This document shows positions 32,934 to 44,212 of a stretch of DNA of 64,000 bases, in pieces (the first letter of the stretch is position 1; the number at the start of each line of letters is the position of its first letter). Source of the stretch: Hymenopus coronatus (taxonomy: Eukaryota > Arthropoda > Insecta > Mantodea > Hymenopodidae); the NCBI GenBank assembly GCA_030762935.1, contig CM060895.1:32044501-32108500 (forward strand), read 5' to 3'. Under the pieces are notes generated by a model, which saw nothing but the letters and a program-made list of their open reading frames with translations, ran no database searches and was not told where the DNA came from. The position numbers and the translations under genes are program-made.

Positions 32934-33688
32934 GTATGGAATTACTGTTTTTTTACACATAGCCGTGTGAAGGACAGGAGTTGGATAGGTAGAGTCACAC
33001 TGAAAACCATTTCCGTGGTTGAGTGCGGCACTGAAGCCTCCCACGGTCCGAAAAATAGCCCCGAAGTCTCCCGGACCCTTAAGGTCCCTAATAACATAGC
33101 CCTCAAGCCTCCCGGTGGAAACAGGTAACAGTTGCAGTTTGGTGTTTTAATATTTGATAATTATATTAGTTTGATGGTCTTCCACATATATGTTCCGTAG
33201 CTTTTCTATTCAGATCACAAGGCACTTTCTGTCTCCGAATTTTGTGACTAGGTGGTGTCGCGTGGTTATGGTCCTCTTGAATATCCAGGGCATCTATTTC
33301 TTCAATGGAAAAGGTTTTAATAAAACTTTTGTAACTTTCAATATTGCACTCCATCGCGCTAAACCACCTTTTAAACGCTTCTGGATTCCGAAAGTGTAAC
33401 CGTTCCGAAGTAGACTTTTCCTTCCTGTCCTACTCCCCGTAACTTCAGACTCGTCGGAAAACATGTCAACTGTGAACTAATTTGCCGTACACTGAAAGAA
33501 ATCAAGGGAAAAATTAGGCGTACCCATTCCACCCCTCCTGCTGGCTAATTACACCAATTTCGCGGGAGGCTTGGGGGTTGTTACCTGCTAAGCTTACCTG
33601 GGTACGGGAGGCTTCGGTCCTGCGCCCCCGTGGTTCAAATCCCGGCTATGACATTGCATTTTTCAATCTAACTCCACCTATCCAACAC
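32934..33688. mobile_element. SINE-B-bordered inverted-repeat element, 12-bp duplication
   Basis: ATGTTTCCTTTT lies at 32922-32933 and 33689-33700. The outer arms are the SINE-B tail, reversed on the left (to about 33008) and forward on the right (33626-33688, including the B-box half of the tRNA-like head). Inside are imperfect inverted arms rich in GAAGCCTCCCG (about 33025-33125 and 33560-33615) around a 430-base core. Whether one DNA transposon or two nested elements is unresolved. Confidence 0.7.
33166..33464 (-). pseudogene. Possible FLYWCH-type zinc-finger fragment
   Basis: The reverse strand starts MFSDESEVTG and continues LLRNGYTFGIQKRLKGGLAR. After one frame change it reads FIKTFSIEEIDALDIQEDHN and ATPPSHKIRRQK, ending at a stop near 33166. 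The pattern G-Y-T-F, a following basic tryptophan segment, and a terminal H-N-H is that of FLYWCH zinc fingers, which are found alone and at the N terminus of some MULE-type transposases. The expected cysteines are not clear in the frames seen, and at least one frameshift is needed. It lies wholly between inverted repeats, so it is probably a transposon exon or captured gene piece. Family call is from recalled pattern only. Confidence 0.45.
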
Positions 33689-33700
33689 ATGTTTCCTTTT

Positions 33701-34112
33701 ATCTGCTATATGTATGCAGTATGAGTACGTTAGCATCGGGGTACACCTCGGCAACTGCGACTTACCACTATTGCGATCTACCACCACCGGGGGAAGGGAT
33801 GAGAACAGGGTAAACCAATAGCCAGCACACAGGAAATGACGGAACTAAGCGCATAGACGCACAGAAGTCACTAACTGTTCACTAGATGGCAGCCCTGGCT
33901 TGCCACGGAGGATATGCAGGCACCGGAACGCCGTCGGAAGGATGCCTCTACATTGGCACCTAGCTTCAACCGGCGCAACCAGGGGGAAGAGCAAGGAATC
34001 GTATCATCTGTCTGCAAATCCTCGGGTCACCCTTAAATATGAAGGGAAAGGGAATGAAGGGACCCGTATAGGTATACAGTACCCCAGCATTCGCCTAAGC
34101 GTCCCCAGAAAA
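33701..34112. other. Unassigned GC-richer DNA
   Basis: About 410 bases, single-copy here. The stretch at 33750-33790 (CTGCGACTTACC) weakly resembles the reversed SINE-B spacer near 25590. No coding evidence. Confidence 0.4.
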
Positions 34113-34113
34113 A

Positions 34114-34955
34114 ATACCTGATGTGTTCCATTCACATGACTTTCTCTACATCTCTGCAACAAATTATTGTTAGAAATTCTATGTTAATTCTATTTTCTTC
34201 ATGCTAATCGAGAAAAAATTAGCAGAAATAATATTATTACTTGCTTCGTAAAGTGATAGACAAAAGCTGGTTGCTATGTGACTGAAGCTCCTTTGTTTGT
34301 ATGGGCAGGAGTTGACAAATTCCTGTATGAGAAAAGTATAAGTTTTTCAAAGCTGAAACCAATATCAAGGGATATCTCAAAGACGATCAACTCCACGAAA
34401 AAAAAATGTATATTACATAAGTTGTGTTTTAACGTGCTCTACATTTTTTGTATTTCAAGTTTTTATCCATCTCTTACGGTTTAGTAGTTATGCAAAATTC
34501 CGTAAAAGTCATCTAGAATAAAGTAGTCTTCAGAGGTTATTCCTAGAAAATTCAAGATATACATTTTATTTGTCAGGTTCAAAATCGTTAGAGCCATTTT
34601 TGAAAAAAAAATCTAAATTTTAGAAAAAAGTTCCATGTAAAGGGTAGTTGGGGGTGGGGAGATTTTCTTGAAAATCTTCGTGTCGCATCCTTGGAAGATA
34701 CCGAACCTAAGTACCAAATTTGGTTTTTAACGGAATTTTTGTTTTTGAGCTATGCTGCCCACAGACACACACACACATACACACACAGACAGCTAGACAG
34801 ATACACACATGGACATTTTTCTAAAAATGCTTTTTTTGGATTCAGTGGGTCTCAAAACATGTATTTCCAGTGAAAACTGAGTATCGAATTTTTGGGTGCA
34901 TTACAATACCTTCACTATATACACACTATGTACATAGTACGTGTGGAGAAAGTAA
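34114..34955 (+). mobile_element. HLE, near complete
   Basis: L end CCTGATGTGTTCC, hairpin block CTAATCGAG...TTAGCAG, CA/GACA tract at 34764-34810. The R end has CACTATGTACATAGTACG, with the final GAGAAAGT followed by AACACAC instead of A run. Confidence 0.9.
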
Positions 34956-35914
34956 CACACAAAAACCCGGGCCCGAATACGCGGTCAACGGGAAGCAAAC
35001 CTTTCGAAAGCCAGTTACAGAGGAAAGCGCCACCTGACTCGATATCTGCTGGATATAGAAGGCAGAGAAAGTAGCAAACTGCAATATTTATACCAGCATT
35101 TAATAATTTGATCGGAAAGCATTTGAATATCCGCAACAGCCTGACAGAGAACACACATATAGTAATGCTGTTACATACTAAGTTAGAGAGGCCATTGTAA
35201 TTATTAATGTGTCATTATACTTGCCAGCGATCCACCACTTGCTACTCTAAGCTGAACCTCTGAGCAGCCTATCTACTAATTACTGGCTACCACAGTGGCT
35301 GTGACATGCTTCATCGAACAGACATTGAAATCGATTGTACTCCATAGACATCATGCACCATTAAAGGCAATTTGTCAATTATAATGGCATGGCCAAAGCT
35401 TTGCGGCTTAGCTCCAGATTAATAGCTCAGAAAATTGACTTAGGCTATCTTCGCAAGAATAGCAAATCCATCGTTCCAAAGTAAACAGGTTTGTTTTTAC
35501 ATTAGCAGGTATTTTATGAAACCATTAAAGTATTTAATTAGCTTTCTAGTCTCAATGGGAAACTTACCAATTTTATAGTCTTCAAAGTTGTTTATAAAGA
35601 CTGCCAGCATGACAAATTACCTATTTTATTCTAATCAAGGTTAATAAATGACAAAGTATTTAGTTGAACAGCATTTACAGCTCTTGTGAACAGTATTTTG
35701 CTACTTATAATTCCAATGCCTGCTTTAGAATTAATTAAACATAATAGAAGTTGTGGGTGATCAGGTCTGAGCAGAACAGGTTTCGCGGATCTTTGCCGCC
35801 CGGCGGTGCTGCTTGCTATGAGCGTGAATGGATGATAACACGTCCACAGTGTCACTACACTACGTTGTTTCTAACAAAGAAACAAAAATGAAAATATATT
35901 ATTCACATATATCA
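34956..35914. other. Unassigned DNA
   Basis: No recognised repeat. 34965-35060 and 35755-35860 are GC-richer. No supported gene. Confidence 0.45.
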
Positions 35915-36040
35915 AGCTAAAAGGTGTTGGAAGTGCCTCCCTTGGTTATTCAAGCATTTCTGGCATCTGTTTAGGAAATTCACCATTAAAACTTGTAAGT
36001 ATACTCTGAGAAATGGCAACAATTTCTTGACGAATGTTAT
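35915..36040 (-). pseudogene. C-terminal scrap of a DDE_3-type transposase
   Basis: The reverse strand reads IRQEIVAISQSILTSF and then, in other frames, VNFLNRCQKCLNNQGRHFQH followed by a stop. This resembles the last ~40 residues of the transposase type at 27.8-28.8 kb (alpha-helical tail ending in a G-x-H-F-x-H-L pattern). The rest is gone, cut by the HLE at 36043. Confidence 0.5.
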
Positions 36041-36042
36041 TA

Positions 36043-36855
36043 ATTTCTCTACCAAATTTTATGTACGTACATAGTAGGTAGAGAAGATGTTGTATTCCAC
36101 ACAAAAGATTCTATACCGAGATTTCACCGAAAATATATGTTCTGAGGATCCCTGAGTCAAGAAAATTAGAAAATGGCACGTGTGCCTGTTTATCTGTGTG
36201 TATGAGCGCCAGCATAACTCAAAAACGAACAGTTTGTTAAATACCAAACTGGTATTTAAGTTTAGTATCTTCCAAGTATGCGATACGTAGATTTGTAGGA
36301 AACATTCCCGCACCAAACTACTATTTACATACAAGAGTTTTTGAGATTTTTGATTTTCTCAAAAGTGGCTGTGATGATTTTGTTTAAAATACCGTATATT
36401 TAAATGGCAAATAAAATGTATATCTTGAATTTGTTGGGAATAGGCTCTAAAGTCCTCTTCATTCTGAATGAATTTGCATAAATGGTAAACCGTTACAGAT
36501 AGACAAAAGCTTACAAAAATGTGCATTTCCTATAATGTCATACACAACATTTATTGTAGAACTAAGCAGTTTTGAGATATTCCTTGTTATTGGTTTTAAA
36601 ATTTCAAATATTTGTATTTTTCTCAAATAGATAGTATTTATTCGTTTCGTTATTTGATTTTTTCATCCTGGTCATCAAAGAGAAGCGAATTACATACCCG
36701 GATTATAAACAATTTCGATATCGTTTCTCTTCAACAAGTAATGCGACTAATATTTTCGACGATGAGCACACAGTAGAGAAATGAATAGATTTGGAAGAAA
36801 AATTTGTTTGCGGAATACATTGAGAAAGTCATGTGAATGGAACATTTGATTTTTT
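36043..36855 (-). mobile_element. HLE
   Basis: R end with TATGTACGTACATAG in place of the usual palindrome. The GT tract is reduced (CTGTGTGTATGAGCG). L end GTCATGTGAATGGAACATTTG. About 810 bases. Confidence 0.83.
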
Positions 36856-37029
36856 ATGTTCCTTTAACGTGTGTGGATAATTGCCTAGTTAACTTTTTAT
36901 TGTATTCTACATCTAATATGAAGTATAATGGATTAATACTCTTATATAATATTTATATAACTTTTAAGATTATGATGTTCACGGCGGCGTTCATGGAGTT
37001 GAAACGTCATAGTCCTATAATTAAATGGA
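36856..37029. other. Unassigned DNA
   Basis: Short AT-rich spacer between an HLE and SINE-D. Nothing recognised. Confidence 0.4.
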
Positions 37030-37203
37030 GGCCGCGCCGAGGCCCGGGTTCGATCCCAAGTGACCGTATGTGAGATTTGTGGTGGACAAAGCGGCGCAGT
37101 GACGGATTTTCTCCGGGTTCTCCGGTTTTCCCTGCCTTTGTATTCTACCGGTACTCCATCTTCGTTCCATGTATCACTAGTGTCATCGTCTGTGGTGCCA
37201 AAA
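37030..37203 (+). mobile_element. SINE-D, head shortened
   Basis: GGCCGCGCCGAGG is joined to the B box GGGTTCGATCCC, so the D and anticodon arms are deleted. The body (GGTGGACAAAGCGGCGCAG, CTCCGGGTTCTCCGG, CGGTACTCCATCTTCG) is intact. It abuts the next HLE. Confidence 0.82.
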
Positions 37204-37205
37204 TA

Positions 37206-37998
37206 GTAAAAATCTGATGTGTTTCATTCACATGACTTTCTCTATATCTCAGCAAATTGTTAGAAGGCTTATGCTTCTATTTACTTCATGCTAATCGAGA
37301 AAAAATTAGCAGAAATAGTCTTACTACTTGCTTCCTTGTAAGTAGAAGCTCCCATAGGTTAAAGTTGACAGGAGTTGACAAATTTTTGTGTGAGAAAAGT
37401 TAGTTCTTTAAAGCTGAAACCAAAAACAAGGAATACTTCAAAAACGACCAACTCCATGGAAAAAGTGTATATGACATAAATTATGTGTTTTAACGTTCTC
37501 TACATTTTTGTGTTGTAAGTTTTTATCTATCTCTTATACTCCAGCAGTTAGGCAAAATTCCATAAATTTCATCCAGAATAAAGCGAACTTAAGAGGCTAT
37601 CCCCGAAAAATTGAATACATACATTTTATTTGTCAAGAAAATATCTTTAATATACCATATTTTAATCAAAATCGTTACAGCCATTTTTGTGAAAATCAAA
37701 ATCTTCGAAAAAAGTTCCATGTAAAGGGTAGTTTGGGTTGGGGGATTTTTCTCAAAATCTTCATGTCGTATCCCTGGAAGATAATAAACTTAAATACTAA
37801 GTTTGGTATTTTACCGACTGTTCGTTTTTGAGTTATCGTGTTCACAGACACACGGACCTTTTTCTGAAAATGCTTTTTTTTTTGGATACAGGGGACCCTA
37901 AAACGTATATTTTCGGTGAAAACTCGGTGTTGAATTTTTGGGTGGAGTGTAATACATTCTCTATACACTATGTACATAGTACGTATAGAGAAAGTAAA
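37206..37998 (+). mobile_element. HLE, near complete
   Basis: L end TCTGATGTGTTTC, hairpin, central palindrome (TAAATACTAAGTTTGGTATTT), microsatellite reduced to ACAGACACACGG. The R end is the perfect CACTATGTACATAGT class followed by GAGAAAGTAAAAA. Confidence 0.92.
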
Positions 37999-38808
37999 AA
38001 GGTGTCGTTAAACATATCTAAAAAAATACAATTATTAGTTTTCTCCAAATTGACAGTTCTTTCATTATTTAACTAAAAGGTGTCCATATTTAATGCTATA
38101 CCTTAATAGCAAAACTAATATTTTACATCTGGGATCATTTGATGAAAGTAGAACATCTATCTAAAACAAAGCTCAAATAAGAGTGCCCTTAATTACTGTT
38201 TCATCGGGGTTTGTCTTTGGGTGTTCATTTTGTAATTCGCTAAGTTTGATTACAGAGAGAATTTGAAGGTGATGTGAGTCTCACTGACCCCGATGATAGG
38301 TTAATGACGAGATGGTGGAGGTGACCTAAATCTTAACGCAGGATCCGAACCATCAAGGATGTCTGGCGCAGTTCCCAAATTACCACATTTGGCAGAGGCG
38401 GAGGCTCAATGAAGGCAACCTAAAAGTAATCAACGTGTTGGAGAAGCGCGACTACGTACGTTGGATAAGACCGCAGAGTTTTGCAGCTGATAGTTTCACA
38501 CAGATAGATGATCAATCCAAAAGGAATAGAAAACCCTCGTCCCATTTTCTCGAAATACTATCTTTCCTGCTGATGGAAACCTAGTTTTGTCACTCTATAC
38601 GTTTTGTAATTCTTTCCAGGTCTCTCCTTAACAGATAAACCGATTTCTCGGGTTTGTGTGAAATTGCGATTTACGAAGACGTACCTGGCTTTAAGCAGAG
38701 TAAATCAAAGACTTAATTTTCTGAATGTAACACACTAAAGCGAGGTGAATTTCTGTAAGACCAAATTGCATACGCTGCTTCAGTAGTACTAGCGGGCGTT
38801 AAACTCTG
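37999..38808. other. Unassigned DNA, possible old SINE at its end
   Basis: About 800 bases. The last bases (GCGGGCGTTAAAC, 38796-38808) match the SINE-D terminus, but no head was found upstream. 38330-38540 is GC-richer with a short open forward frame and no recognised domain. Confidence 0.4.
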
Positions 38809-39671
38809 ATGTGTTCCATTCACATGACTTTCTCTACATCTCTGCAACAAATTATTGTTAAAAAGATTATGCCTCTATTTACTTCATGCTACTGGAGAAC
38901 AAATTAGCAGAAATAGTTTTATTTCTTGCTTCCTTGTATGCAGAAGCGAAATAAGGGAATACCATAGGTTAAAGTGATAGTCAAAAACTGGTTGGTATGT
39001 GACTGAAGTTCCTTTGTTTCTATGGATAGGAATTAACAAATTCCTGTATGAGAAAAATACAAGTTTTTAAAATCTGAAATCAAACAAACAGGGATATCTA
39101 AAAAAACGATCAACTCCACGAAAAAGATATATATAAAATAAATTGTGTGTTTTAATATGCTCTACGTTTTCTGTTTGGTAAGTTTTTGTCCATCTCTTAC
39201 GGTTTAGTAGTTATGAAAAATTCCGTAAAATTGATCCAGAGAAAAGTAGTCTTCAGAGGCTATTCCCAGAAAATTCAAGATATACATTTTATTTGTCAGG
39301 TAAATATTTTAATATACGATATTTTAATCAAAATCGTTAGAACCATTTTAATAAAATAAAAATGTTCGAAAAAAGTTCCATGTAAAGGGTAGTTGGGGGT
39401 GGGTGATTTTCTTGAAAATCTTCGTGTCGCATCCTTGGAAGGTACCAAACTTAAATACCAAGTTTGGCATTCAACGGTCTTTTCGTTTTGGAGATATGCT
39501 GTCCACAGACACACAGACACACACGGACCTTTTTCCAAAAATGCTTTTTTGGATTCAGGGGGACCCAAAACATGAATTTCCGGTGAAACCTCAGTATCGA
39601 ATTTTTAGGTGCAATTCAATGCCTTCCCTATCCCTATGTACATTGTACATATTGGACTAGAGAAAGTAAAA
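38809..39671 (+). mobile_element. HLE, near complete
   Basis: L end TCTGATGTGTTCC abuts the GGGCGTTAAAC terminus. The R variant end is CCTATGTACATTGTACATAT, then TAGAGAAAGTAAAA. About 860 bases. Confidence 0.92.
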
Positions 39672-39834
39672 TATATATGACGAAAATGCTCAAAAATATT
39701 TGTGCACCACAAGTAGCTTTTACATGAAAATTAGTCTTTACTCGCTTGTGTAATCTATAAAAGTCTTCATATTTTTCTTCAAAACACTATTATGCCACTT
39801 GAAGTAGTTCAGATACCTTATTAAAAGTAAAAGT

Positions 39835-40165
39835 GACGCCTTGGTTGAGTGGTTAGTCCGCTCGCCTTCCACCTAGGCTGCCATGGTTCGATCCCAAGAG
39901 CCTGCATGTGGGATTCGTGGTGGACGAAGCTACGTCTTGGCGTTTTTTTCTCCTGGTCCTCCGGTTTTCCCCGACACTTATCCCACCAATTGTTTCATCA
40001 TCACATTCATCAATTTCTCTTCCTTTTCATATTATCTCATATACATGCCTCCATAAAAGGTTCTGCATTCTATGGTTTCGTGCCGTTGGTTCCCCGACAG
40101 GCTTCTGACCCCTAGGCATTCTTTTGTAAGTCCTAGGGAGGTGACAGTCCTATAAATACGGGAAA
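39835..40165 (+). mobile_element. SINE-D-related copy, diverged body
   Basis: tRNA head with A box TTGAGTGGTTAGTCCGC and B box ATGGTTCGATCCCAAG. It continues GGATTCGTGGTGGACGAAGC as in SINE-D, then a different 3' part. AAAGTAAA occurs before 39832 and again near 40194, a possible short target duplication. 39672-39834 and 40166-40278 are unassigned. Confidence 0.7.
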
Positions 40166-40278
40166 GGTAAGTCGATTAAGAAACGAAACTGAAAGTAAAT
40201 ATAGTATTACTAAAATCGTTTTGAATTCCTATTAAGGAAAACATTTAATTATATTTCACCTCATCTTAGAGCTCTGAA

Positions 40279-40400
40279 ATTTTGTGAAAACTCTAAAGTT
40301 GTCTTGTTTAAAATGCTATCATTCGAAAACTAAACAACTATCGTCTAACTGGCATAGTAGCACCATATCTGTGAGAGATCCGGGACTTATCAGTTGACCG
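40279..40400 (-). mobile_element. Solo mariner 5' end
   Basis: Same sequence as the end of the mariner at 60.99-63.06 kb: GTGAAAACTCTAAAGTTG through a terminal repeat whose reverse complement is CGGTCAACTGATAAGTCCCG. Only the promoter-side 120 bases remain, with no coding part. A reverse HLE continues directly from its outer edge. Confidence 0.78.
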
Positions 40401-40705
40401 TAAATTCCGATACCCAGATTTAAACTAAATATATGATTTGAGAACTCTGATTCCAAAACAGAAGCATTTTAGAAACATGTCTGTGTGTGCCTGTCTATGT
40501 GTGTTTATATATGTATGTGTGTCTGTGAGCAGCATAGCTCAAAAACGAAAAGAGGGTTAAAAACTAAATTTGGTATTTAAGATGAGCATCTCCCAAGGAT
40601 GCGACGCGAAGATTTTCAAGAAAATCCTCCCACCCGCAGCTGCCTTTTACATGGAACATTTTTCGAAACGTTTGATTTTTTTAGAAATGGCTCTAATGAT
40701 ACACA
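40401..40705 (-). mobile_element. HLE fragment beside the mariner end
   Basis: Starts at TAAATTCCGATACCCAGATT, just inside the R palindrome, and runs to GAAATGGCTCTAATGAT. Ends abruptly. Confidence 0.78.
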
Positions 40706-40970
40706 ATGTTACTGTACACATATTTCTGACTTTCCGCTCTACACACAACGGCCAACGTGGCGCAGTTGCCAAGCTAGTGACTAGAGCTTAATTGCAGTAG
40801 ACACGCTGGAGTCCAAATATTTAATACTATTTCGTGGCTAGAGGACTCGTTTTTCTATCAAACGGTAACACAAATAACTCATCTTTTGTACCTCTACCTC
40901 ATTATTCTAATTCCAGAAGTAAACTATAAAGGATTGGTGACATATTCGCCATCAAACATTTGATCAATTT
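40706..40970. other. Unassigned DNA
   Basis: Contains GTGGCGCAGTTGCCAAGC and GGAGTCCAAAT, weakly suggestive of a worn tRNA-derived head. Not strong enough to call. Confidence 0.3.
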
Positions 40971-40972
40971 TA

Positions 40973-41834
40973 TTTTTACTTTCTCTATACGAACTATGTA
41001 TATAGTGTATAGAGAAGGTATTGCATTGCACCCATAAACTCGATTCTGAGATTTCACCGGAAATACATGTTTTGAGACTCACTGAATATAAAAAACGCAT
41101 TTTTAGAAAAATGTCCGTGTGTGTGTCTGTCTGTGTGTCTGTGGGCAGAATAGCTCAAAAACGAAAATACCTTTAAAGCCCAAACTTGGTATTTAAGTTT
41201 GGTATCTTCCAAGGATGCGAAACGAAGATTTTCAAGAAAATTCCCCCACCCCAAACTACCCTTTTCATGGACAAACTTTTCAAAATTTTGATTTTCTTGA
41301 AAATGGCTCTAACGATTTTGATTAAAATATCCTATATTAAAGATACTTACCTGACAGATAAAATGTATATTTGGAATTTTCTGGGAATAGCCCCTGAACA
41401 CTATTTTATTCTGGATGCATTTTATGGAATTGTGCATAGCTGCTAAACCGAAGATATGGACAAAACCTTACTGTACAGAAAATGTAACTCGCGATAAAAT
41501 ACACAATTTATGTCATATACATTTTTTTCGTGGAGTTGATCATTTTTAAAATATTATTGGTTTTTCGTTTTAGCTTTGAAAAACTTATACTTTTCTCATA
41601 CAGGAATTTCTTAACTCCTGTCCATAAAAACAAAGGAACTTCAGTTACATAGCAACCAGCTTTTGGCTATCATTTTAACCTATAGAACTATCTCATTTCT
41701 CTTCTGCTTACAAGGAAGCAAGTAATAAGTCTATTTCTGCTAATTAGCATGAAGTAAATAGAAGCATAACCTTTTTAACTACAATTTGTTGCAGAGATAT
41801 AGAGAAAGTCATGTGAATGGAGCACATCATATTT
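40973..41834 (-). mobile_element. HLE, near complete
   Basis: R palindrome ACTATGTATATAGTGTATAG, GT/CTGT tract at 41116-41142, L end GGAGCACATCATATTTT. About 860 bases. Confidence 0.92.
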
Positions 41835-42136
41835 TCATTTATGCAATCAGGCTCCTAGAGGAAAATGATACAGGAATTTATGTTTCAGTGAAACGTCAGG
41901 AAGTCTGCGCACTGATGCCCCTAAGACATTGTATAGAATATTGCGTTAAGCAATTTATTAAACATTTTTAAACACTGTATAATGTTTCATGGTTGCTAGA
42001 GAAACTACGCCAGAAGCAGATTATCTTGAAATTAGTAACAGACCATTAGCATCATACATTCTTGTTGAATAAAACATAATTTGAAAAAAAAACAACTAAT
42101 TTTATAATTTCGCCTATCAAAGAGATAAATACTGTT
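41835..42136. other. Unassigned DNA
   Basis: Ends in AATAAAACATAATTTG and an A run at 42084-42093, possibly a retroposed 3' end. Nothing else recognised. Confidence 0.35.
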
Positions 42137-42137
42137 A

Positions 42138-42963
42138 TTACTTTCTCTACACTATTATGTGCATAGTGTATAGAGAAGGTATTCTACTCAACCCAAAAAT
42201 TTGATACCGAGATAAAATATATGTTTTTAGGTTCTACTGTATAAAAAAAAAAGAAAAGAAAAAAAACATTTTCACAAAAAGGTCCGTGAGGTGTCCGTGT
42301 GTCCGTATGTCTGTGAACACGATAACTGAAAAACGAAAAGTCGGTAAAATACCAAACTTGGTATTTAAGTTTAGTATCTTCCAGGGATGCGACACGAAGA
42401 TTTTGAGAGAAATGCCCCCAACCCAAGCTACCCTTTACATGGAGCTTTTTTTTTTTTGAAAATGTTGGTATTTTCAAAAATGGCTATAACGATTTTGACT
42501 AAAATATCGTATATTAAAGATATTTACACGAAAAATAAAATGTTTATCTTCAATTTTCTGGGAATAGCCTCTGAAGACTACTTTATTCTGGATGAATTTT
42601 GCGGAATTTTGCATAACTGCTAAACCGTAAGAGATGGACGAAAACTTACCCACCAAAAATGTAGAGCACGTTAAAACACACAATTTATTTTATACATTTT
42701 TGTGGAGTTGATCGTTTTTTTAGATATTCCCTGCTTTTGATTTCTGCTTTGACTGTCCATACAAATAAAGGAACTTCAGTCACCTAGCAACCAGCTTCTA
42801 TCACTTTAAACTTATTTCGCTTCGAAATAAAAGGAAGAAAGAAATGACTATTACTGTTATTTTTTCCTCGATTAGCATGAAGTAAATAGAAGCATAAGCT
42901 TTTAAAAAATAATTTGGTGCAGAGATGTGGAGAAAGTCATGTGAATGGAATGCATCAAAGTTT
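42138..42963 (-). mobile_element. HLE, near complete
   Basis: R end CACTATTATGTGCATAGTG, an A-rich expansion at 42244-42266, central palindrome ACCAAACTTGGT, and a diverged L end GGAATGCATCAAAG. Confidence 0.9.
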
Positions 42964-43336
42964 TGATAGTGTTTGTAATGGCTATTTGAAGTAGATACAT
43001 ATTGGAAGGAACTTATCAACTTCACTTTCTTGCTAGGTAACTAAATACAACCTGAGAATGCTAATTGGCTTGTGCTTCATTAGGAATGTATAACTTAGTG
43101 TATCATTGAAAATAAATAAACGTAATACTATTTTAAGTGTTAAATATTTATCAATTAACTATTGATTATGTCATCTTCAGTCTTATTTACATTTAAACTC
43201 CTGAATAGGGATGATTTATATTTATATTGAGTAAATATTAAAAGACAGATAAAAGCTTCTTAATTCGTGCTCATGACATTACTTAACAGTAGCATGCATT
43301 GGTTTCTGATAAAGCTTACTTCCCCAGTAAAGATAA
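42964..43336. other. Unassigned AT-rich DNA
   Basis: No recognised repeat or coding signal. Confidence 0.45.
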
Positions 43337-43338
43337 AA

Positions 43339-44212
43339 AAATCTGATGTGTGCCATTCACATGACTTTCTTTATATCCCTGCAACAAATTATTCTTAAAA
43401 AGCTTATACTTCTATTTACTTTACGCTAATTAGAAAAAATGAGCAGAAATAATCTTATTACGTGCTTCCTTGTAAGTAGAAGCGAAATAAGGGACTACCA
43501 TAGGTTAAATTGATAGTCAAAAGCTCGTTGCTATGTCAATGAAGTTTCTTTGTTTGTATGTATGGATAGGAGTTGACAAGTTCCTGAATGAGAAACGTAT
43601 ACATTTTTCATAGCAGAAAGCAAAAACAAGGAATGTCTCAAAAACGATGACCTCCACGAAAAAATATATATATAACATACATTGTGTGTTTTAACGTGTT
43701 CTAAATTTTTCGTGGAGCAAGTTTTTGTCCATCTCTTACGGTTTTGCAGTTACTCAAAATTCAGTAAAATTCATCCAGAAAAAACTACTCCTCAGAGGCT
43801 ATTCCCAGAAAATTCAAGATATACATTTTATTTGTCAGGTAAATATCTTTAGTATACGAAATTTTAATCAAAATCGTTACAGCCATTTTTGAGAAAATCA
43901 AAAATTTCGAAATAAGTTCCATGTAAAGGTAGTTGGGAATAGGGGTTTTTTCTCAAAATCTTCGTGTCGCATCCTTGGAACATACTTAACTTAAATACCA
44001 GGTTTGGTATTTTACCGACTTTTCGTTTTTGAGTTATCGTGTTCACAGACACACGGACACACACACACGGACCTTTTTGCGAAAATACTATTTTTGGATA
44101 TTGGGGACCCTAAAACATATATTTCCGGTGAAATCTCGGTATCGAAATTTTGGGTGGAGTGCAATACCTTCCCTATACACTATGTACATTGTGCGTATAG
44201 AGAAAGTAAAAA
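43339..44212 (+). mobile_element. HLE, complete
   Basis: Sharp L end TCTGATGTGTGCC after an A run and sharp R end (CACTATGTACATTGTGCG, TAGAGAAAGTAAAAA). 874 bases with all internal blocks, useful as a reference copy. Confidence 0.94.

Noticed and set aside
37508..37831. HLE as a coding gene family
   Set aside because: Frames are broken by indels in most copies and the longest one changes strand of support between copies; kept only as a low-interest finding to test.
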